The notes: generated from the letters alone by a model not told the origin. Positions 9,369 through 18,782 are shown, counted from the first letter of the stretch. The stretch is DNA of 64,000 nt from Comamonadaceae bacterium (GCA_027488985.1 JAIYAR010000009.1:425017-489016); one strand, 5' to 3'. Translations and numbers: made by a program.

Positions 9369-10454
9369 TCAGTCCCCCGCGCGGGGCATGCCGCACACCA
9401 AAGCCCCGCTATCGTTGTGGGCCAGTGCCAGCCCGTCTTTGGCGACCGAGACCTCCATGTCGCGGGGAAGTTTGACGCCATTTTTGACCGCCAGAATCTC
9501 CGCCATCACGCTCACAGCAATCTCGGGAGGAGTTTTGCTGCCGATGTAAATGCCAATCGGGCCGCGCAGCCGAGCCAGGGTTTCCGGCGTCTGGTCCAAG
9601 TGCTCGACCATACGCTGATGGCGGGACAGATTGTTTCGCCGGGATCCGATGGCACCGATATAAAAAGCTTCTGACTTCAGGGCTTCCAAGAGCGCCAGGT
9701 CATCCAGCTTGGGGTCGTGGGTCAGTGCAATCACGCAGCTGCGGCGGTCTGGCTGGAAGGCAATAACCACATCGTCGGGCATGTCGCTCACTACCGTCAC
9801 CCCGGGCACCGCCCAAGCGCCGCGGTACTCCTCCCGGGGGTCACATACCGTCACGGCAAAGCCGCTGAACAAGGCCATGGTGGCCACGTATTCGCTCAGC
9901 TGGCCAGCGCCAATCATCAGCATGCGGTACTCGGGGCCGAAGGTATTGACCAGCTCAGTCACGTTGACGCTCAAATCCGCCGGCTCGGTACTGGCCTGCA
10001 AGCTCGCCGCCCCATCGGCCAAGCGCACACTGCGACGCACCAGTTGACCCCGTGACAACTGCTCCACCAATGCCTGCAAAGAGGCTGCATCGGGGTCGAA
10101 CTCCAGCAGTAGCTCAAGCGTACCGCCACATGGCAGGCCGAAGCGGTGGGCCTCGTCCGCCGTGATGCCGTACTTGACGAACTGCGGCGGACCACTCGGG
10201 ATCTGCTGCGCATGCGGCGCCTCGCTGGAAACAGGAGCGGTATAGGCGCGGGTGAAGCGATAAATCAGGTCGTCTTCAATACAGCCGCCCGACACCGAGC
10301 CCACCACCGCGCCGTCTTCGCACAAAGCCATGATGGAGCCCACCGGTCTGGGCGATGAGCCCCAGGTGCGCACCACCGTGGCCAGCAGCGCATGGCGCCC
10401 GGCACGGCGCCAGTCCAACAGGGTGCGCAGCACTACGACATCGAGGTTTTCCAT
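9369..10454 (-). CDS. XdhC/CoxI-family molybdenum hydroxylase maturation protein
   Basis: 361 residues, last gene of the cox-like cluster. The N-terminal XdhC domain shows ATVVRTWGSSPRPVGSIMAL and VGSVSGGCIEDDLIYRF (the conserved SGGCIE); the C-terminal half is a Rossmann domain starting MLMIGAGQLSEYVATMAL and ending in the GPIGIYIGSKTPPEIAVSVM segment. XdhC proteins bind Mo-MPT or its cytosine dinucleotide form and present sulfurated cofactor to xanthine dehydrogenase-like apoenzymes. Position 14 bp after coxG supports a role in maturing the CoxSLM-type enzyme encoded upstream. It may correspond to coxF or coxI of Oligotropha. Confidence 0.88.
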   Translation of the reverse strand: MENLDVVVLRTLLDWRRAGRHALLATVVRTWGSSPRPVGSIMALCEDGAVVGSVSGGCIEDDLIYRFTRAYTAPVSSEAPHAQQIPSGPPQFVKYGITADEAHRFGLPCGGTLELLLEFDPDAASLQALVEQLSRGQLVRRSVRLADGAASLQASTEPADLSVNVTELVNTFGPEYRMLMIGAGQLSEYVATMALFSGFAVTVCDPREEYRGAWAVPGVTVVSDMPDDVVIAFQPDRRSCVIALTHDPKLDDLALLEALKSEAFYIGAIGSRRNNLSRHQRMVEHLDQTPETLARLRGPIGIYIGSKTPPEIAVSVMAEILAVKNGVKLPRDMEVSVAKDGLALAHNDSGALVCGMPRAGD

Positions 10455-10468
10455 GCCAAGCTACCCGT

Positions 10469-11068
10469 TCAGCGTGACAAGGCGATAGCAGCGATCACCA
10501 CGACAGCGGCGCCCAGTACCCACACCCAGGTAGGCATGCCACCGGAGGCCTCAGCGCCGGCAACCTCGGTGGGCCCACCACCGGCCAGGGAATCGGCCAC
10601 CGCCTGCGCGGCGTAAGCACCGGGATGTTGCTTTTGCATCTCGTCGTCAAATCGCTTAAAGAAATCTTCGGCCATGGATTTGGCCACTCCGTCGATCAAG
10701 CGCTGCCCCATCTGGGCGATCTTGCCGCCCACCGAGGCCTGCACGCTATAGCTGAGCTCGCAGCCACGGTCGTTGGGCGTGAGCTGCACTTTGGCATTGC
10801 CCTTGCCGAAGCCGGCCGGGCCACCCTGCCCCTCAAAGCTGATGGTGTAACTGTGCGGAGGCGCGATGTCTGACAGAGTGATCTTGCCGGTGAACTTGGC
10901 TGCGACCGGCCCGATCTTGAGCGCCATGCCGATGCTGAACTGGTTCTCACCGCTGGCCTCAACCTTGTCGCAGCCGGGGATGCAAGTCTTGAGCACCGAA
11001 GGGTCGTTGAGCGCATCCCACGCTTGTTGCTGGGTGATCGCGAGTTGACGGCTGCCTTGCATGTCCAT
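10469..11068 (-). CDS. coxG: CoxG-like SRPBCC protein with C-terminal membrane anchor
   Basis: 199 residues. Residues 1-~145 match the CoxG/SRPBCC fold (QLAITQQQAWDALNDPSVLK, CIPGCDKVEASGENQF, VAAKFTGKITLSDI, GKGNAKVQLTPNDRGCELSY). The end carries a single hydrophobic helix, TWVWVLGAAVVVIAAIALS, followed by R, a tail anchor. In Oligotropha, CoxG is thought to help bind CO dehydrogenase to the membrane. The gene lies 33 bp after coxE and 14 bp before the XdhC gene, so the three are one transcript. Membrane recruitment of the hydroxylase to the quinone pool is the likely role here too. Confidence 0.88.
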   Translation of the reverse strand: MDMQGSRQLAITQQQAWDALNDPSVLKTCIPGCDKVEASGENQFSIGMALKIGPVAAKFTGKITLSDIAPPHSYTISFEGQGGPAGFGKGNAKVQLTPNDRGCELSYSVQASVGGKIAQMGQRLIDGVAKSMAEDFFKRFDDEMQKQHPGAYAAQAVADSLAGGGPTEVAGAEASGGMPTWVWVLGAAVVVIAAIALSR

Positions 11069-11101
11069 GATGGTCTTCCTTCTTCAAAGTGGTGATTCAG
11101 A

Positions 11102-12307
11102 TCAGCGCCGCAGAATGCCGGCCACACTGGCGGCCAGGTCTTCGAGCTTGCTGAGGTCGTGCACGGCAAGCATGCCGTGCGCATAACGGTTCAAAACGGC
11201 GGCCCCTTGTGCCAAGGGCGCGTAGCCATCAAAGCGCAACAAGGGGTTGAGCCAGAGCAGGCGCCCGCTGCGGCGTCGGAGCTTGTCGAGCTCGTGGGCC
11301 AGGGCTTCGGGCTCGCCAGTATCCAGCCCGTCGGTGATGATGAGCACCAGCGTGCGGCGCCCCACCAGCTTGCGCTGGTGCCGGGCATTCAGTGTGGCCA
11401 GGCAGTTGCCCAGCTGGGTGCCACCGGCAAAGTCTTCAATATGGGCGCTGGCCTGGGCCAGCATGGCGTCGGTGTCTGCCTGCGCGAAGGCTGCATTCAG
11501 GTCAGTAAGGCGGTTGCCAAAGGCAAATACATGGCGTTGCAAGCGCACCGCACCGCCCAAGGCCTGGCGGCTGGTGGCAGCGTGCAAAAAGGCCAACAGC
11601 AGCCGTGCATAGCGCTCCATCGAGCCGGACACATCCACCAATATCAGCAGGGGCACCGGCTGCTGCACCCGCTGCATGCGTGGCAGGTGCATGGGCTCGC
11701 CACCGGTGCGCACCGCGGCTTGCAAAACGCCCGTCCAGCGCAGCTGGCGGCCGTGGGCGCCGGGCTTGTGCCTACGGCTGGCAAAGGTGGGCAGAGGCAA
11801 GCGGATATCGCGAGCCAGGCGCTCTACCAGCCGGTATTCGCTGGCACCCAAGGCATTGAAATCAGCATGCTTGAGGCGCTGTAGCTGGCTGGCTGTCATG
11901 GCGGCATCAAAGTCCACCTTGTCGTCTTCCGGCTTGGGCTGTGCAGGCTTGCCGAAGGCGTGCTGGGGCGAGAGTGCCTCGCGCACTCGGGGACGGCGCT
12001 TGCTGGGTTCCGCCTTGCCCTCGGCGCTGGGCAAGAGCTGCGACAGTAGCTTGTGCGCCATGTTGGGGTTGCGAAAAAACGCTTCAAACAACTCACGATA
12101 AACCTGCCGGTCCTGCTCGCGGCTGATGAGCACAGCCTCCAGCGCAGCGCTCAGGTCTTCACGGTGCTCCAGCCCCACGGTAAGGGCTGCTTCGCTAGCA
12201 AGTGCAATACGGGCAGGGTCTACACGCACACCGGCACGACGCAGCGTGCGGCCGAACGCTGCGAGGTTGTCGCCGAACTTGCCAAGGCGCGCGTCACCGA
12301 GTTGCAT
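11102..12307 (-). CDS. coxE: CoxE-like von Willebrand factor A domain protein
   Basis: 401 residues. The N-terminal part carries the CoxE pattern (LGKFGDNLAAFGRTLRRAGV, VDPARIALASEAAL). The C-terminal VWA domain has an intact MIDAS motif, LILVDVSGSMERYARLLLAF, and LVLIITDGLDTGEPEALAHE. CoxE works with the MoxR-type AAA ATPase CoxD to insert sulfur and copper into the CO dehydrogenase active site in Oligotropha. Here it directly follows the coxD homologue (3 bp gap), so the pair is intact. In a form II enzyme cluster copper insertion is not expected, so the pair may perform general sulfuration or remodelling. Confidence 0.9.
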   Translation of the reverse strand: MQLGDARLGKFGDNLAAFGRTLRRAGVRVDPARIALASEAALTVGLEHREDLSAALEAVLISREQDRQVYRELFEAFFRNPNMAHKLLSQLLPSAEGKAEPSKRRPRVREALSPQHAFGKPAQPKPEDDKVDFDAAMTASQLQRLKHADFNALGASEYRLVERLARDIRLPLPTFASRRHKPGAHGRQLRWTGVLQAAVRTGGEPMHLPRMQRVQQPVPLLILVDVSGSMERYARLLLAFLHAATSRQALGGAVRLQRHVFAFGNRLTDLNAAFAQADTDAMLAQASAHIEDFAGGTQLGNCLATLNARHQRKLVGRRTLVLIITDGLDTGEPEALAHELDKLRRRSGRLLWLNPLLRFDGYAPLAQGAAVLNRYAHGMLAVHDLSKLEDLAASVAGILRR

Positions 12308-12310
12308 GTG

Positions 12311-13225
12311 TCAACCCTCGTCACCTTCCGTGGGTGCTAACAACTGATTAGCCATCTGGTGATTCAGCGCGGACACATCATCACGCTGTTTGAAAAGAAT
12401 GCCCGCGGTGTCGGTCAGCAGTTCGGGGTCCAGCACCAGGGTGTCCAGCGCAAGTAAGGCCTTGGCCCATTCCACGCTCTCGGCGATGCCGGGGGCCCTC
12501 TGGAAACTGCTCACAAAAGGCTGGCTACGCAGCCGGCTGACCACATCTGCCACCTGCGCAGTCAGTGCGTCAGATGCTTCAGGCACCTGGGCGCGGATGA
12601 TGTCGAGCTCGCGCTCCCTCGCGGGGTAGTCCAGCCAGTGGTACAGGCAGCGGCGCTTGACCGCATCGTTAAGCTCGCGCGTGCGGTTGCTAGTAAGAAT
12701 GGTGACCGGCGTCACCTGCGCCTTGACTGTGCCCATCTCGGGAATACTGACCTGGTATTCGCCCAGGTATTCCAGCAAGAAGGCTTCAAAGGGCTCGTCG
12801 GCGCGGTCCACTTCGTCGATCAACAGCACTGCACCCGGCGCCGGGGCCTGCAACGCTTGCAGCAGAGGGCGACGGATCAGGTAGCGGTCTTGGTAGACCT
12901 CGCGCTCAATCCGTTCCGTGTCGAGCGCGTTGTCAGATTGCTGTGCCGCACGCATGTGCAGCAGCTGAGCGGCGTAGTTCCATTCGTACAGGGCTTCGCG
13001 CTGCTCCAGGCCGTCGTAGCACTGCAGGCGGATCAAGGCGCGCTGCAAGGCAGTTGCCAAGGCCTTGGCCAACTCAGTTTTGCCAACGCCGGGCTCGCCC
13101 TCCAGCAACAAGGGGCGTTGAAGCTTGAGCGCCAGAAACACGGCTGTCGCCAGGCGCCGGTCCGCAAAGTAGCCGCAGGACTGCAAGGCGGTGATCAGGG
13201 CGTCGACCGTTGAAAACACCATCAT
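12311..13225 (-). CDS. coxD: CoxD-like MoxR-family AAA+ ATPase
   Basis: 304 residues. Walker A is LLEGEPGVGKTELAKAL near residue 42-58; Walker B is GAVLLIDEVDRADEPFEAFL near 130; sensor 1 is VTILTSNRTRELNDAVKRRC. CoxD is a chaperone-like ATPase that unfolds or remodels apo-CoxL during active-site maturation. Two starts are possible (MMVF, 13225 or 13222). It is the first gene after a strong terminator that follows coxM, and a dispersed repeat copy lies just upstream, so coxDEG-xdhC may be transcribed separately from coxSLM or by read-through. Confidence 0.92.
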   Translation of the reverse strand: MMVFSTVDALITALQSCGYFADRRLATAVFLALKLQRPLLLEGEPGVGKTELAKALATALQRALIRLQCYDGLEQREALYEWNYAAQLLHMRAAQQSDNALDTERIEREVYQDRYLIRRPLLQALQAPAPGAVLLIDEVDRADEPFEAFLLEYLGEYQVSIPEMGTVKAQVTPVTILTSNRTRELNDAVKRRCLYHWLDYPARERELDIIRAQVPEASDALTAQVADVVSRLRSQPFVSSFQRAPGIAESVEWAKALLALDTLVLDPELLTDTAGILFKQRDDVSALNHQMANQLLAPTEGDEG

Positions 13226-13236
13226 GGAAGCTTTCT

Positions 13237-13283
13237 TGCTATGTTTTCAGGAGCTGCTCGCGCATATTCCATAAGCGCTGGAG
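13237..13283 (+). repeat. dispersed Comamonadaceae-type short repeat, copy 2
   Basis: About 47 bp upstream of coxD: GCTATGTTTTCAGGAGCTGC, then TCGCGCATATTCC and AAGCGCTGGAG. It aligns base for base in the core with the copies at 6.40, 18.73 and 49.79 kb and lies between a terminator and the coxD start. Confidence 0.75.
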
Positions 13284-13285
13284 TT

Positions 13286-13320
13286 AAAAAAAGCCCCGCA
13301 TCCACAAGAATGCGGGGCTT
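13286..13320 (-). terminator. strong Rho-independent terminator after coxM
   Basis: On the minus strand AAGCCCCGCA and TGCGGGGCTT form a perfect 10-bp stem with a 10-base loop, followed by a run of T (seven A on the plus strand). It starts 15 bases after the coxM stop and separates the structural genes coxSLM from the accessory genes coxDEG. Confidence 0.9.
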
Positions 13321-13335
13321 GTGCACTGCGGGGCC

Positions 13336-14127
13336 TCAGCCCAGAAGCTTGGCCACCGCGCGCTGGGTTTGCACGCTGATCAGGTTGGCCCGGTAGGCTG
13401 CGGTTGCGTGAATGTCGGCGTTGAGCTCGCTCGCGTCGATCTTCACCGCAGCCGCAGAGGCCTCCGTAAAGCTCTGGTTGAGCGCGGCCTCCAGCCCTGC
13501 GTGGCGGAACACGCACTGGCCGGCACCGGTCACCGCAACCCGCACACCGCTATCGGTTTGCGCCACATACACCCCCACCAACGCAAAGCGCGAGGCCGGC
13601 TGGTTGAACTTCATGTACACGCTACGTTTGGGGATGGGGAAACTGATCGCGGTGATCAGCTCGCCGTCGTCCAGCGCGGTAGTGAACATGCCGACAAAGA
13701 AGTCATCTGCCGCAATCTTGCGCTTGTTGGTGTGGATGGTGGCACCCAGCGCCAGCACAGCGCTGGGGTAGCAAGCCGCAGGGTCGCTGTTAGCCACGGA
13801 GCCGCCCATGGTGCCCATGGCCCGGACCTGCTTGTCACCGATGTGGGCGGCCAAGTCTGCCAAGCCGGGAATAGCGGCTTTGACCTCGGCGCTGTTAGCC
13901 ACATCGAGGTGGCGGGTCATGGCACCGATGACGATGGCATTGCCCTCGCGCTTGATGCCGGCCAGCTCCTTGATGCCGGACAGGTCAGCCACAGCGCCGG
14001 GTTGCGACAAGCGCAGCTTCATGGAAGCCAACATGGTTTGCCCGCCAGCCAGCACCTTGGTGCCGCCGGCGGCCAATGCAGCCGCTTCCTGCACGGTGGA
14101 GGGACGCTCTAGAGTGAATGCGTACAT
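13336..14127 (-). CDS. coxM: CoxM-like FAD-binding subunit of a molybdenum hydroxylase
   Basis: 263 residues, slightly shorter than OligotrophaCoxM (288). FAD-binding motifs are AAGGTKVLAGGQTMLASMKL near residue 20-38 and TMGGSVANSDPAACYPSAVL near 108-127, the two pyrophosphate-binding loops of the PCMH/xanthine dehydrogenase FAD domain; a CO-dehydrogenase-type C-terminal domain follows. It passes electrons from the iron-sulfur subunit to the external acceptor. The RBS AGGAG lies 9 bases before ATG 14127. It follows coxL by 18 bp. Confidence 0.93.
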   Translation of the reverse strand: MYAFTLERPSTVQEAAALAAGGTKVLAGGQTMLASMKLRLSQPGAVADLSGIKELAGIKREGNAIVIGAMTRHLDVANSAEVKAAIPGLADLAAHIGDKQVRAMGTMGGSVANSDPAACYPSAVLALGATIHTNKRKIAADDFFVGMFTTALDDGELITAISFPIPKRSVYMKFNQPASRFALVGVYVAQTDSGVRVAVTGAGQCVFRHAGLEAALNQSFTEASAAAVKIDASELNADIHATAAYRANLISVQTQRAVAKLLG

Positions 14128-14145
14128 GGTCTGGTTCTCCTGTGC

Positions 14146-16518
14146 TTATGCCTTGGCGGCCTGGATGGCTTCCCACACGCGGTGGGGAGAGGCTGGCATG
14201 TCAAAGTCTTTGACGCCCACTTCGCGCAGCGCATCGAGCACCGCGTTGATGACGGCCGGTGGCGAACCGATGGCGCCTGCCTCGCCGCAGCCCTTGGTGC
14301 CCAACGGGTTGTGGGTGCAAGGGGTGCAGATGTTGTCGATCTTGAACTCAGGGAAATCGTCCGCGCGGGGCATGGTGTAGTCCATGAAAGAGCCGGTCAG
14401 CAGCTGGCCGGTTTCTTTGTCGTACACACAGTTTTCCAGCAGCGCCTGGCCGATGCCCTGAACCAGACCACCGTGCACCTGACCTTCCACAATCATCGGG
14501 TTGATGATGGTGCCGAAGTCGTCGACTGCGGTGAACTTGTCCACGCGGGTTTTGCCGGTCATGGGGTCGATTTCGACCTCGCAGATGTAGGTACCGCTAG
14601 GGAAGGTGAAGTTGGTGGGGTCGTAGAACGCGGTTTCGTTCAGGCCCGGCTCCAGCTTGTCCAGCGGGTAGTTGTGGGGCACGTAAGCGGTGAGCGCCAC
14701 TTGGCCGAAGGTCACTTTTTTGTCGGTGCCCTTGACGGTGAACTCACCATTAGCGAACTCCACATCGGCGTCGCTGGCTTCCATCAAGTGGGCCGCAATT
14801 TTCTTGGCCTTGGTCTCGATTTTGTCCAGCGCCTTCATGATGGCCGCACCGCCCACCGAGATGGAGCGCGAGCCATAGGTGCCCATGCCGAAAGGCACTC
14901 GGCCGGTGTCGCCGTGCACGATGTCCACTGCATCCACCGCAATGCCGAGGCGCGCTGCCACTACCTGTGCGAAGGTGGTTTCGTGCCCCTGCCCATGGCT
15001 GTGGGAGCCGGTAAACACAGTCACACTGCCGGTGGGGTGCACCCGCACTTCGCCGCACTCAAACAAACCGGCGCGGGCGCCCAAGGCACCTGCAATGTTG
15101 CTGGGTGCGAGGCCGCAGGCTTCGATATAGCTGGAGTAGCCGATGCCGCGCAGCATGCCATTGGCCTTGCTGGCTGCCTTGCGGGCTTCGAAACCAGCAG
15201 TGTCACCCAGCGCCTGCGCCTTGGTCATGCAACCTAGGTAGTCGCCGGCGTCATAGGTCAGAGCGACCGGGGTCTGGTAGGGCCAGCTGTTGATGAAGTT
15301 GCGCTTGCGGATCTCTTCCTGGGACAGGCCCAACTCCCAGCCGCAGCGGGTTACCAGGCGCTCCAGCAGGTAGGTCGCCTCAGGGCGTCCAGCGCCGCGG
15401 TAGGCGTCAACGGGAGCTGTGTTGGTGAACCATGCGTCCACTTCCACATGGATGAGCGGACAGGTGTACTGACCGGCCAGCAACGTGGCATAGAGGATAG
15501 TGGGCACTGCGGTCGAGAAGGTCGACAAATAGGCGCCCAGATTGGCATCGGTGTGCACCCGCATGGCGAGGAACTTGCCGTCCTTGTCCATCGCCATTTC
15601 GGCGTGGCTTACGTGATCACGGCCGTGCGCGTCCGTCAGGAAGGATTCGCTGCGCTCGCAAGTCCACTTGATGCTGCGGTTGATTTGCTTGGAGGCCCAA
15701 GTCAAAGCCACGTCTTCGGCATACAGGTAGATCTTGGAGCCGAAGCCGCCACCCACATCGGGCGCGATCACGCGCACCTTGTGCTCGGGCAAGCCCAGCA
15801 CAAAGGCGGTCATCAACAGGCGCTCAACGTGCGGATTCTGGTTGGCCACGTGCAAGACATATTCTTCGGTGGCGCGGTTGTAAGTACCGATGGCCGCACG
15901 CGGCTCCATGGCGTTGGGCACCAGCCTGTTGTTGGTCAAGTCCAGCTTGGTGATGTGGGCTGCGGTGGCAAATACGGCGTCGACCGCGGCCTTGTCGCCC
16001 AGGCCCCATTTGTAGCAATGGTTGTTGGGGGCTTGCTCGTGCAGTTGCGGGCCGGTAGCGGCATCGCGCACGTCCACCACGGCAGGCAGTGCGTCGTAGT
16101 CGACCACCACAGCCTCAGCGGCGTTCTTGGCTTGCTCCAGGGTCTCGGCAATCACCATGGCCACCTGGTCGCCCACGTGGCGGGCCTTGCCCAGCGCCAG
16201 CACCGGGTGGGGTGGCTCGTTCATGGGCTTGCCATTCACATCGGTAATCAGCCAGCCGCAGGGCAGCCCGCCCATCTTGCCTTCGAGGTCCTTGCCGATG
16301 AACACTTCCACCACACCGGGCATGGCTTTGGCGGCTGCCACGTCAATACTGTTGATGACGGCGTGCGCATGCGGGCTGCGCACAAAGACCGCATAGGTCT
16401 GGCGCTCCATCGTGATGTCGTCGGTGTACTGGCCGGCACCGGTCAGGAAGCGGTAGTCCTCCTTGCGGCGGACGGACTCACCAATATGCGGAAGCTTGGA
16501 AAAATCTGATGCACCCAT
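14146..16518 (-). CDS. coxL: CoxL-like molybdopterin subunit (form II)
   Basis: 790 residues, the large Mo-MCD subunit. Cofactor-binding motifs seen: [40 protein letters not shown] and the C-terminal [20 protein letters not shown] with the catalytic Glu. The active-site loop reads [20 protein letters not shown]. Form I CO dehydrogenases have AYxCSFR with the copper-binding Cys; AYRGAGR is the form II signature, and true CO oxidation by form II enzymes is doubtful. The substrate may be an aromatic or heterocyclic compound or an aldehyde. RBS AAGGAG precedes ATG 16518; gaps are 11 bp to coxS and 18 bp to coxM. Confidence 0.95.
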   Translation of the reverse strand: MGASDFSKLPHIGESVRRKEDYRFLTGAGQYTDDITMERQTYAVFVRSPHAHAVINSIDVAAAKAMPGVVEVFIGKDLEGKMGGLPCGWLITDVNGKPMNEPPHPVLALGKARHVGDQVAMVIAETLEQAKNAAEAVVVDYDALPAVVDVRDAATGPQLHEQAPNNHCYKWGLGDKAAVDAVFATAAHITKLDLTNNRLVPNAMEPRAAIGTYNRATEEYVLHVANQNPHVERLLMTAFVLGLPEHKVRVIAPDVGGGFGSKIYLYAEDVALTWASKQINRSIKWTCERSESFLTDAHGRDHVSHAEMAMDKDGKFLAMRVHTDANLGAYLSTFSTAVPTILYATLLAGQYTCPLIHVEVDAWFTNTAPVDAYRGAGRPEATYLLERLVTRCGWELGLSQEEIRKRNFINSWPYQTPVALTYDAGDYLGCMTKAQALGDTAGFEARKAASKANGMLRGIGYSSYIEACGLAPSNIAGALGARAGLFECGEVRVHPTGSVTVFTGSHSHGQGHETTFAQVVAARLGIAVDAVDIVHGDTGRVPFGMGTYGSRSISVGGAAIMKALDKIETKAKKIAAHLMEASDADVEFANGEFTVKGTDKKVTFGQVALTAYVPHNYPLDKLEPGLNETAFYDPTNFTFPSGTYICEVEIDPMTGKTRVDKFTAVDDFGTIINPMIVEGQVHGGLVQGIGQALLENCVYDKETGQLLTGSFMDYTMPRADDFPEFKIDNICTPCTHNPLGTKGCGEAGAIGSPPAVINAVLDALREVGVKDFDMPASPHRVWEAIQAAKA

Positions 16519-16529
16519 GGTGAGACTCC

Positions 16530-17000
16530 TTAAGTGTTGGCCATGGCAGCTTGACCCTGCTGCACGGCTTTGACGATGTTTTGGTAGCCGGTGCAGCGGC
16601 AGATGTTGCCTTCTAGCAGCTCGCGGATTTCACCGGCCGATGCCTTGGGGTGGTGGGTGCACAGGTCGACCGCGCTCATCACCATGCCGGTGGTGCAGTA
16701 ACCGCATTGCAGGCCATGGCACTCTTTGAAGGCGGCTTGCATGGGGTGCAAAGTACCGTCAGGCTTGGCCAGCCCTTCGATGGTGGTGATGTCGGAGCCG
16801 TTGGCCTGCGCTGCCAGCACATTGCAGGACTTGATGCTGCGCCCGTCCTTGATCACCGTGCAGGCACCGCACTGCGCGGTGTCACAGCCCACGTGGGTGC
16901 CGGTGAGGTGAAGGTGCTCGCGCAGCACCTGAACAAGCAATGTATGGGGGGGTACGTCCACCGTGGTGGGCTTGCCATTAACCTTGAGCTGAACCTGCAT
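16530..17000 (-). CDS. coxS: CoxS-like [2Fe-2S] subunit of a molybdenum hydroxylase
   Basis: 156 residues from ATG 17000 ([17 protein letters not shown]). A longer start at 17042 is rejected because GGAG sits 8 bases before 17000. Two [2Fe-2S] clusters are visible: the plant-type cluster [20 protein letters not shown] plus the next Cys, and the helical cluster with [15 protein letters not shown] and [15 protein letters not shown]. It shuttles electrons from the Mo site in CoxL to the FAD in CoxM. It is the first gene of the cluster, so the cox promoter lies in the 164 bp between it and the divergent regulator. Confidence 0.95.
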   Translation of the reverse strand: MQVQLKVNGKPTTVDVPPHTLLVQVLREHLHLTGTHVGCDTAQCGACTVIKDGRSIKSCNVLAAQANGSDITTIEGLAKPDGTLHPMQAAFKECHGLQCGYCTTGMVMSAVDLCTHHPKASAGEIRELLEGNICRCTGYQNIVKAVQQGQAAMANT

Positions 17001-17164
17001 GGAATTTGTCTCCGTTATGGTTGGTAAGGGGTAGCGCAGCAAATTATTGAAGCCGCCCCTTCACCCGCCCCTAGGTAAAACCCTCGAACCCTTGCCAGCG
17101 GTGTCTGAAATTCTCAAAATGAAACACTTGCTAGGTTGTGCCCGCTCCGGGCCCCCGCAAGCCC

Positions 17165-18307
17165 ATGACCGGATGGCACCACCCCATGTTGCAAACCCTG
17201 ATCGACGTTGCCGAGCAGCGCCTGCGCCACATCAGCACGGCACGCCAGGCCATGCTGCTGGAGGGGCGTGCCCTGCCCGCTCCCCTGTCGTCGCCATGGA
17301 TTGAACGCAGCTGGCAGCGCTGCCTGAACGATGGCTTGCGCCCCCAAGAACGGCTGAGTTTTGACATGGTGCCCAAGGCGGCCCTGCAGCGGATTGAAGA
17401 AGCCAACCAGACCCTGCTCAGCGTGGCGCGACCTTTGCTCGGCCGCTTGGGGCAGGCCATTGCCGACACCCGCTACTTCGCCATCCTAACTAACGCAGAG
17501 GGCGTGGTGGTGGATGTGAGCGGCCATATCGACCGCAGCGACCGCCGGGCCGATGTGATTGCCCGCGTGGGGGTGGACTTGTCGGAACGGCGGGTCGGCA
17601 CTACGGCCATAGGCGCAGCCTTGAGCGAGATGCGCCCCGTATGGCTGCACCGCGGCGAACATTTTTTTGACGACAACGCGGCCTACAGTTGCGCGGGGGC
17701 CCCGCTGTTCGGACCGGACGGCGCCTGCATCGGCATGCTGGATCTCACTGGCATTGACGCTATTGAGCGGCCCGAGCTGCGGCACCTGGTGGCCCGCACC
17801 GCCAGCAAAATAGAAAACGCCCTGGTGCTGGCAAAACCGCACTGCCTGCTGCTGCGCCTGAACTGGCCCGGCAACAGCTTGGGCGGCGATGGGGACGGCA
17901 TGTTGTGTCTGGATGGTGACGGTTGGGTGACGGCCGCCAACACCACCGCCAGCACCATGCTGGCAGGCCTGCAACGCAGCCATGGCGAAACGGTGCATGC
18001 CAACGATTTGTTCGGTCTGCCCTACCAGGCCTTGTTTGATGCGGCAAAACGGCAGGAGCCGCTACCCGATGTCCCCCTGTGGAGCGGCTTGCACATCCAG
18101 GTGCTGGCGATTCACAGCGCCAACGAGGCACTGGCCGTACCGGCAACCGGCCGACCTGCAGGCGCATCTGCCGTCCCATTGAAAGACATGGAAACCGCAC
18201 TGATCCGCAAGACCGTGGAGCAGTGCAGGGGCAATGTGTCGGAGGCGGCCAAGACGCTGGGCATCAGCCGCGCCACCGTCTACCGCAAGCTGAGCCGCCA
18301 GGCCTAG
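17165..18307 (+). CDS. GAF/Fis-type transcriptional regulator lacking the AAA+ domain
   Basis: 380 residues from ATG 17165 (MTGWHHPMLQTLIDVAEQRL); GTG 17138 would add nine residues. The N-terminal half resembles the acetoin-regulator AcoR sensor region (SWQRCLNDGLRPQERLSFDM, then a GAF domain, GVDLSERRVGTTAIGAALSE). A PAS-like segment follows near 235-300. The end is a Fis-type helix-turn-helix (CRGNVSEAAKTLGISRATVY). No sigma-54 AAA+ module with GAFTGA lies between, so it cannot activate sigma-54 polymerase in the usual way. Divergent from coxS, it is the likely regulator of the cox cluster, binding an effector through GAF. Confidence 0.82.
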   Translation: MTGWHHPMLQTLIDVAEQRLRHISTARQAMLLEGRALPAPLSSPWIERSWQRCLNDGLRPQERLSFDMVPKAALQRIEEANQTLLSVARPLLGRLGQAIADTRYFAILTNAEGVVVDVSGHIDRSDRRADVIARVGVDLSERRVGTTAIGAALSEMRPVWLHRGEHFFDDNAAYSCAGAPLFGPDGACIGMLDLTGIDAIERPELRHLVARTASKIENALVLAKPHCLLLRLNWPGNSLGGDGDGMLCLDGDGWVTAANTTASTMLAGLQRSHGETVHANDLFGLPYQALFDAAKRQEPLPDVPLWSGLHIQVLAIHSANEALAVPATGRPAGASAVPLKDMETALIRKTVEQCRGNVSEAAKTLGISRATVYRKLSRQA

Positions 18308-18312
18308 TTGCT

Positions 18313-18714
18313 TTAGGCGCCTACGTTGCGCATCCAGTCTGCGGTCTGGAAGAACGAGGTCTTGAGCCGCTCGCGCAGCATGGGGTCTATGCCTGTATCG
18401 CCCATGGACTGATCCATGCAGGCCAGCCACTGATCGCGCTCCAGAATGCCGATCTTGAAGGGCATGTGCCGTGCGCGCAAGCGCGGGTGGCCGAAGCGCT
18501 CCACAAAGTAATCGGGCCCGCCCATCCAGCCGCACAAAAACCAGAACAAGTGGTCGCGCGCCTTGTCCAGGGAGCTGCCATGGGCAGTGCGCAACGCGGC
18601 GTAGCCGGGCTCCAGGTCCATCAGATCGTAAAAGCGGTCCACCATGCTGCGGATCACGGGCTCGCCCCCTATCCATTCAAACGGGGTTTTGGCGTTGGGT
18701 TCTTGAATCTGCAT
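18313..18714 (-). CDS. group II truncated hemoglobin-like globin
   Basis: 133 residues, typical of 2/2 globins. It shows IGGEPVIRSMVDRFYDLMDL at the A-C helices, a CD/E region HGSSLDKARDHLFWFLCGWM, FGHPRLRARHMPFKI with the likely proximal His region and DQWLACMDQSM with the G8 Trp typical of group II (trHbO). These heme proteins bind O2, NO or peroxide in the cytosol. It converges on the cox regulator with 5 bp between stops. The upstream region holds a repeat copy and then the FtsX gene end, so its promoter must lie in about 60 bp. Confidence 0.85.
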   Translation of the reverse strand: MQIQEPNAKTPFEWIGGEPVIRSMVDRFYDLMDLEPGYAALRTAHGSSLDKARDHLFWFLCGWMGGPDYFVERFGHPRLRARHMPFKIGILERDQWLACMDQSMGDTGIDPMLRERLKTSFFQTADWMRNVGA

Positions 18715-18727
18715 GTCTTATAAGCAA

Positions 18728-18780
18728 AAAGTGCTGCTTGCGCTCATGGAAACTGCGCGAGCAGCTATCAAAATCAGAGC
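18728..18780 (-). repeat. dispersed Comamonadaceae-type short repeat, copy 3
   Basis: On the minus strand: GCTCTGATTTTGATAGCTGC, then TCGCGCAGTTTCC, ATGAGCGC and a degenerate tail. It fills the gap between the FtsX permease stop and the globin start. Confidence 0.75.
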
Positions 18781-18782
18781 AA

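Noticed and set aside
14146-16518. Aerobic CO dehydrogenase (form I) call for the cox cluster
   Set aside because: Active-site loop is AYRGAGR, the form II signature, without the copper-binding Cys.
17001-17164. Sigma-54 promoter for the cox genes
   Set aside because: No convincing GG-N10-GC pair, and the adjacent regulator lacks the sigma-54 activating domain.
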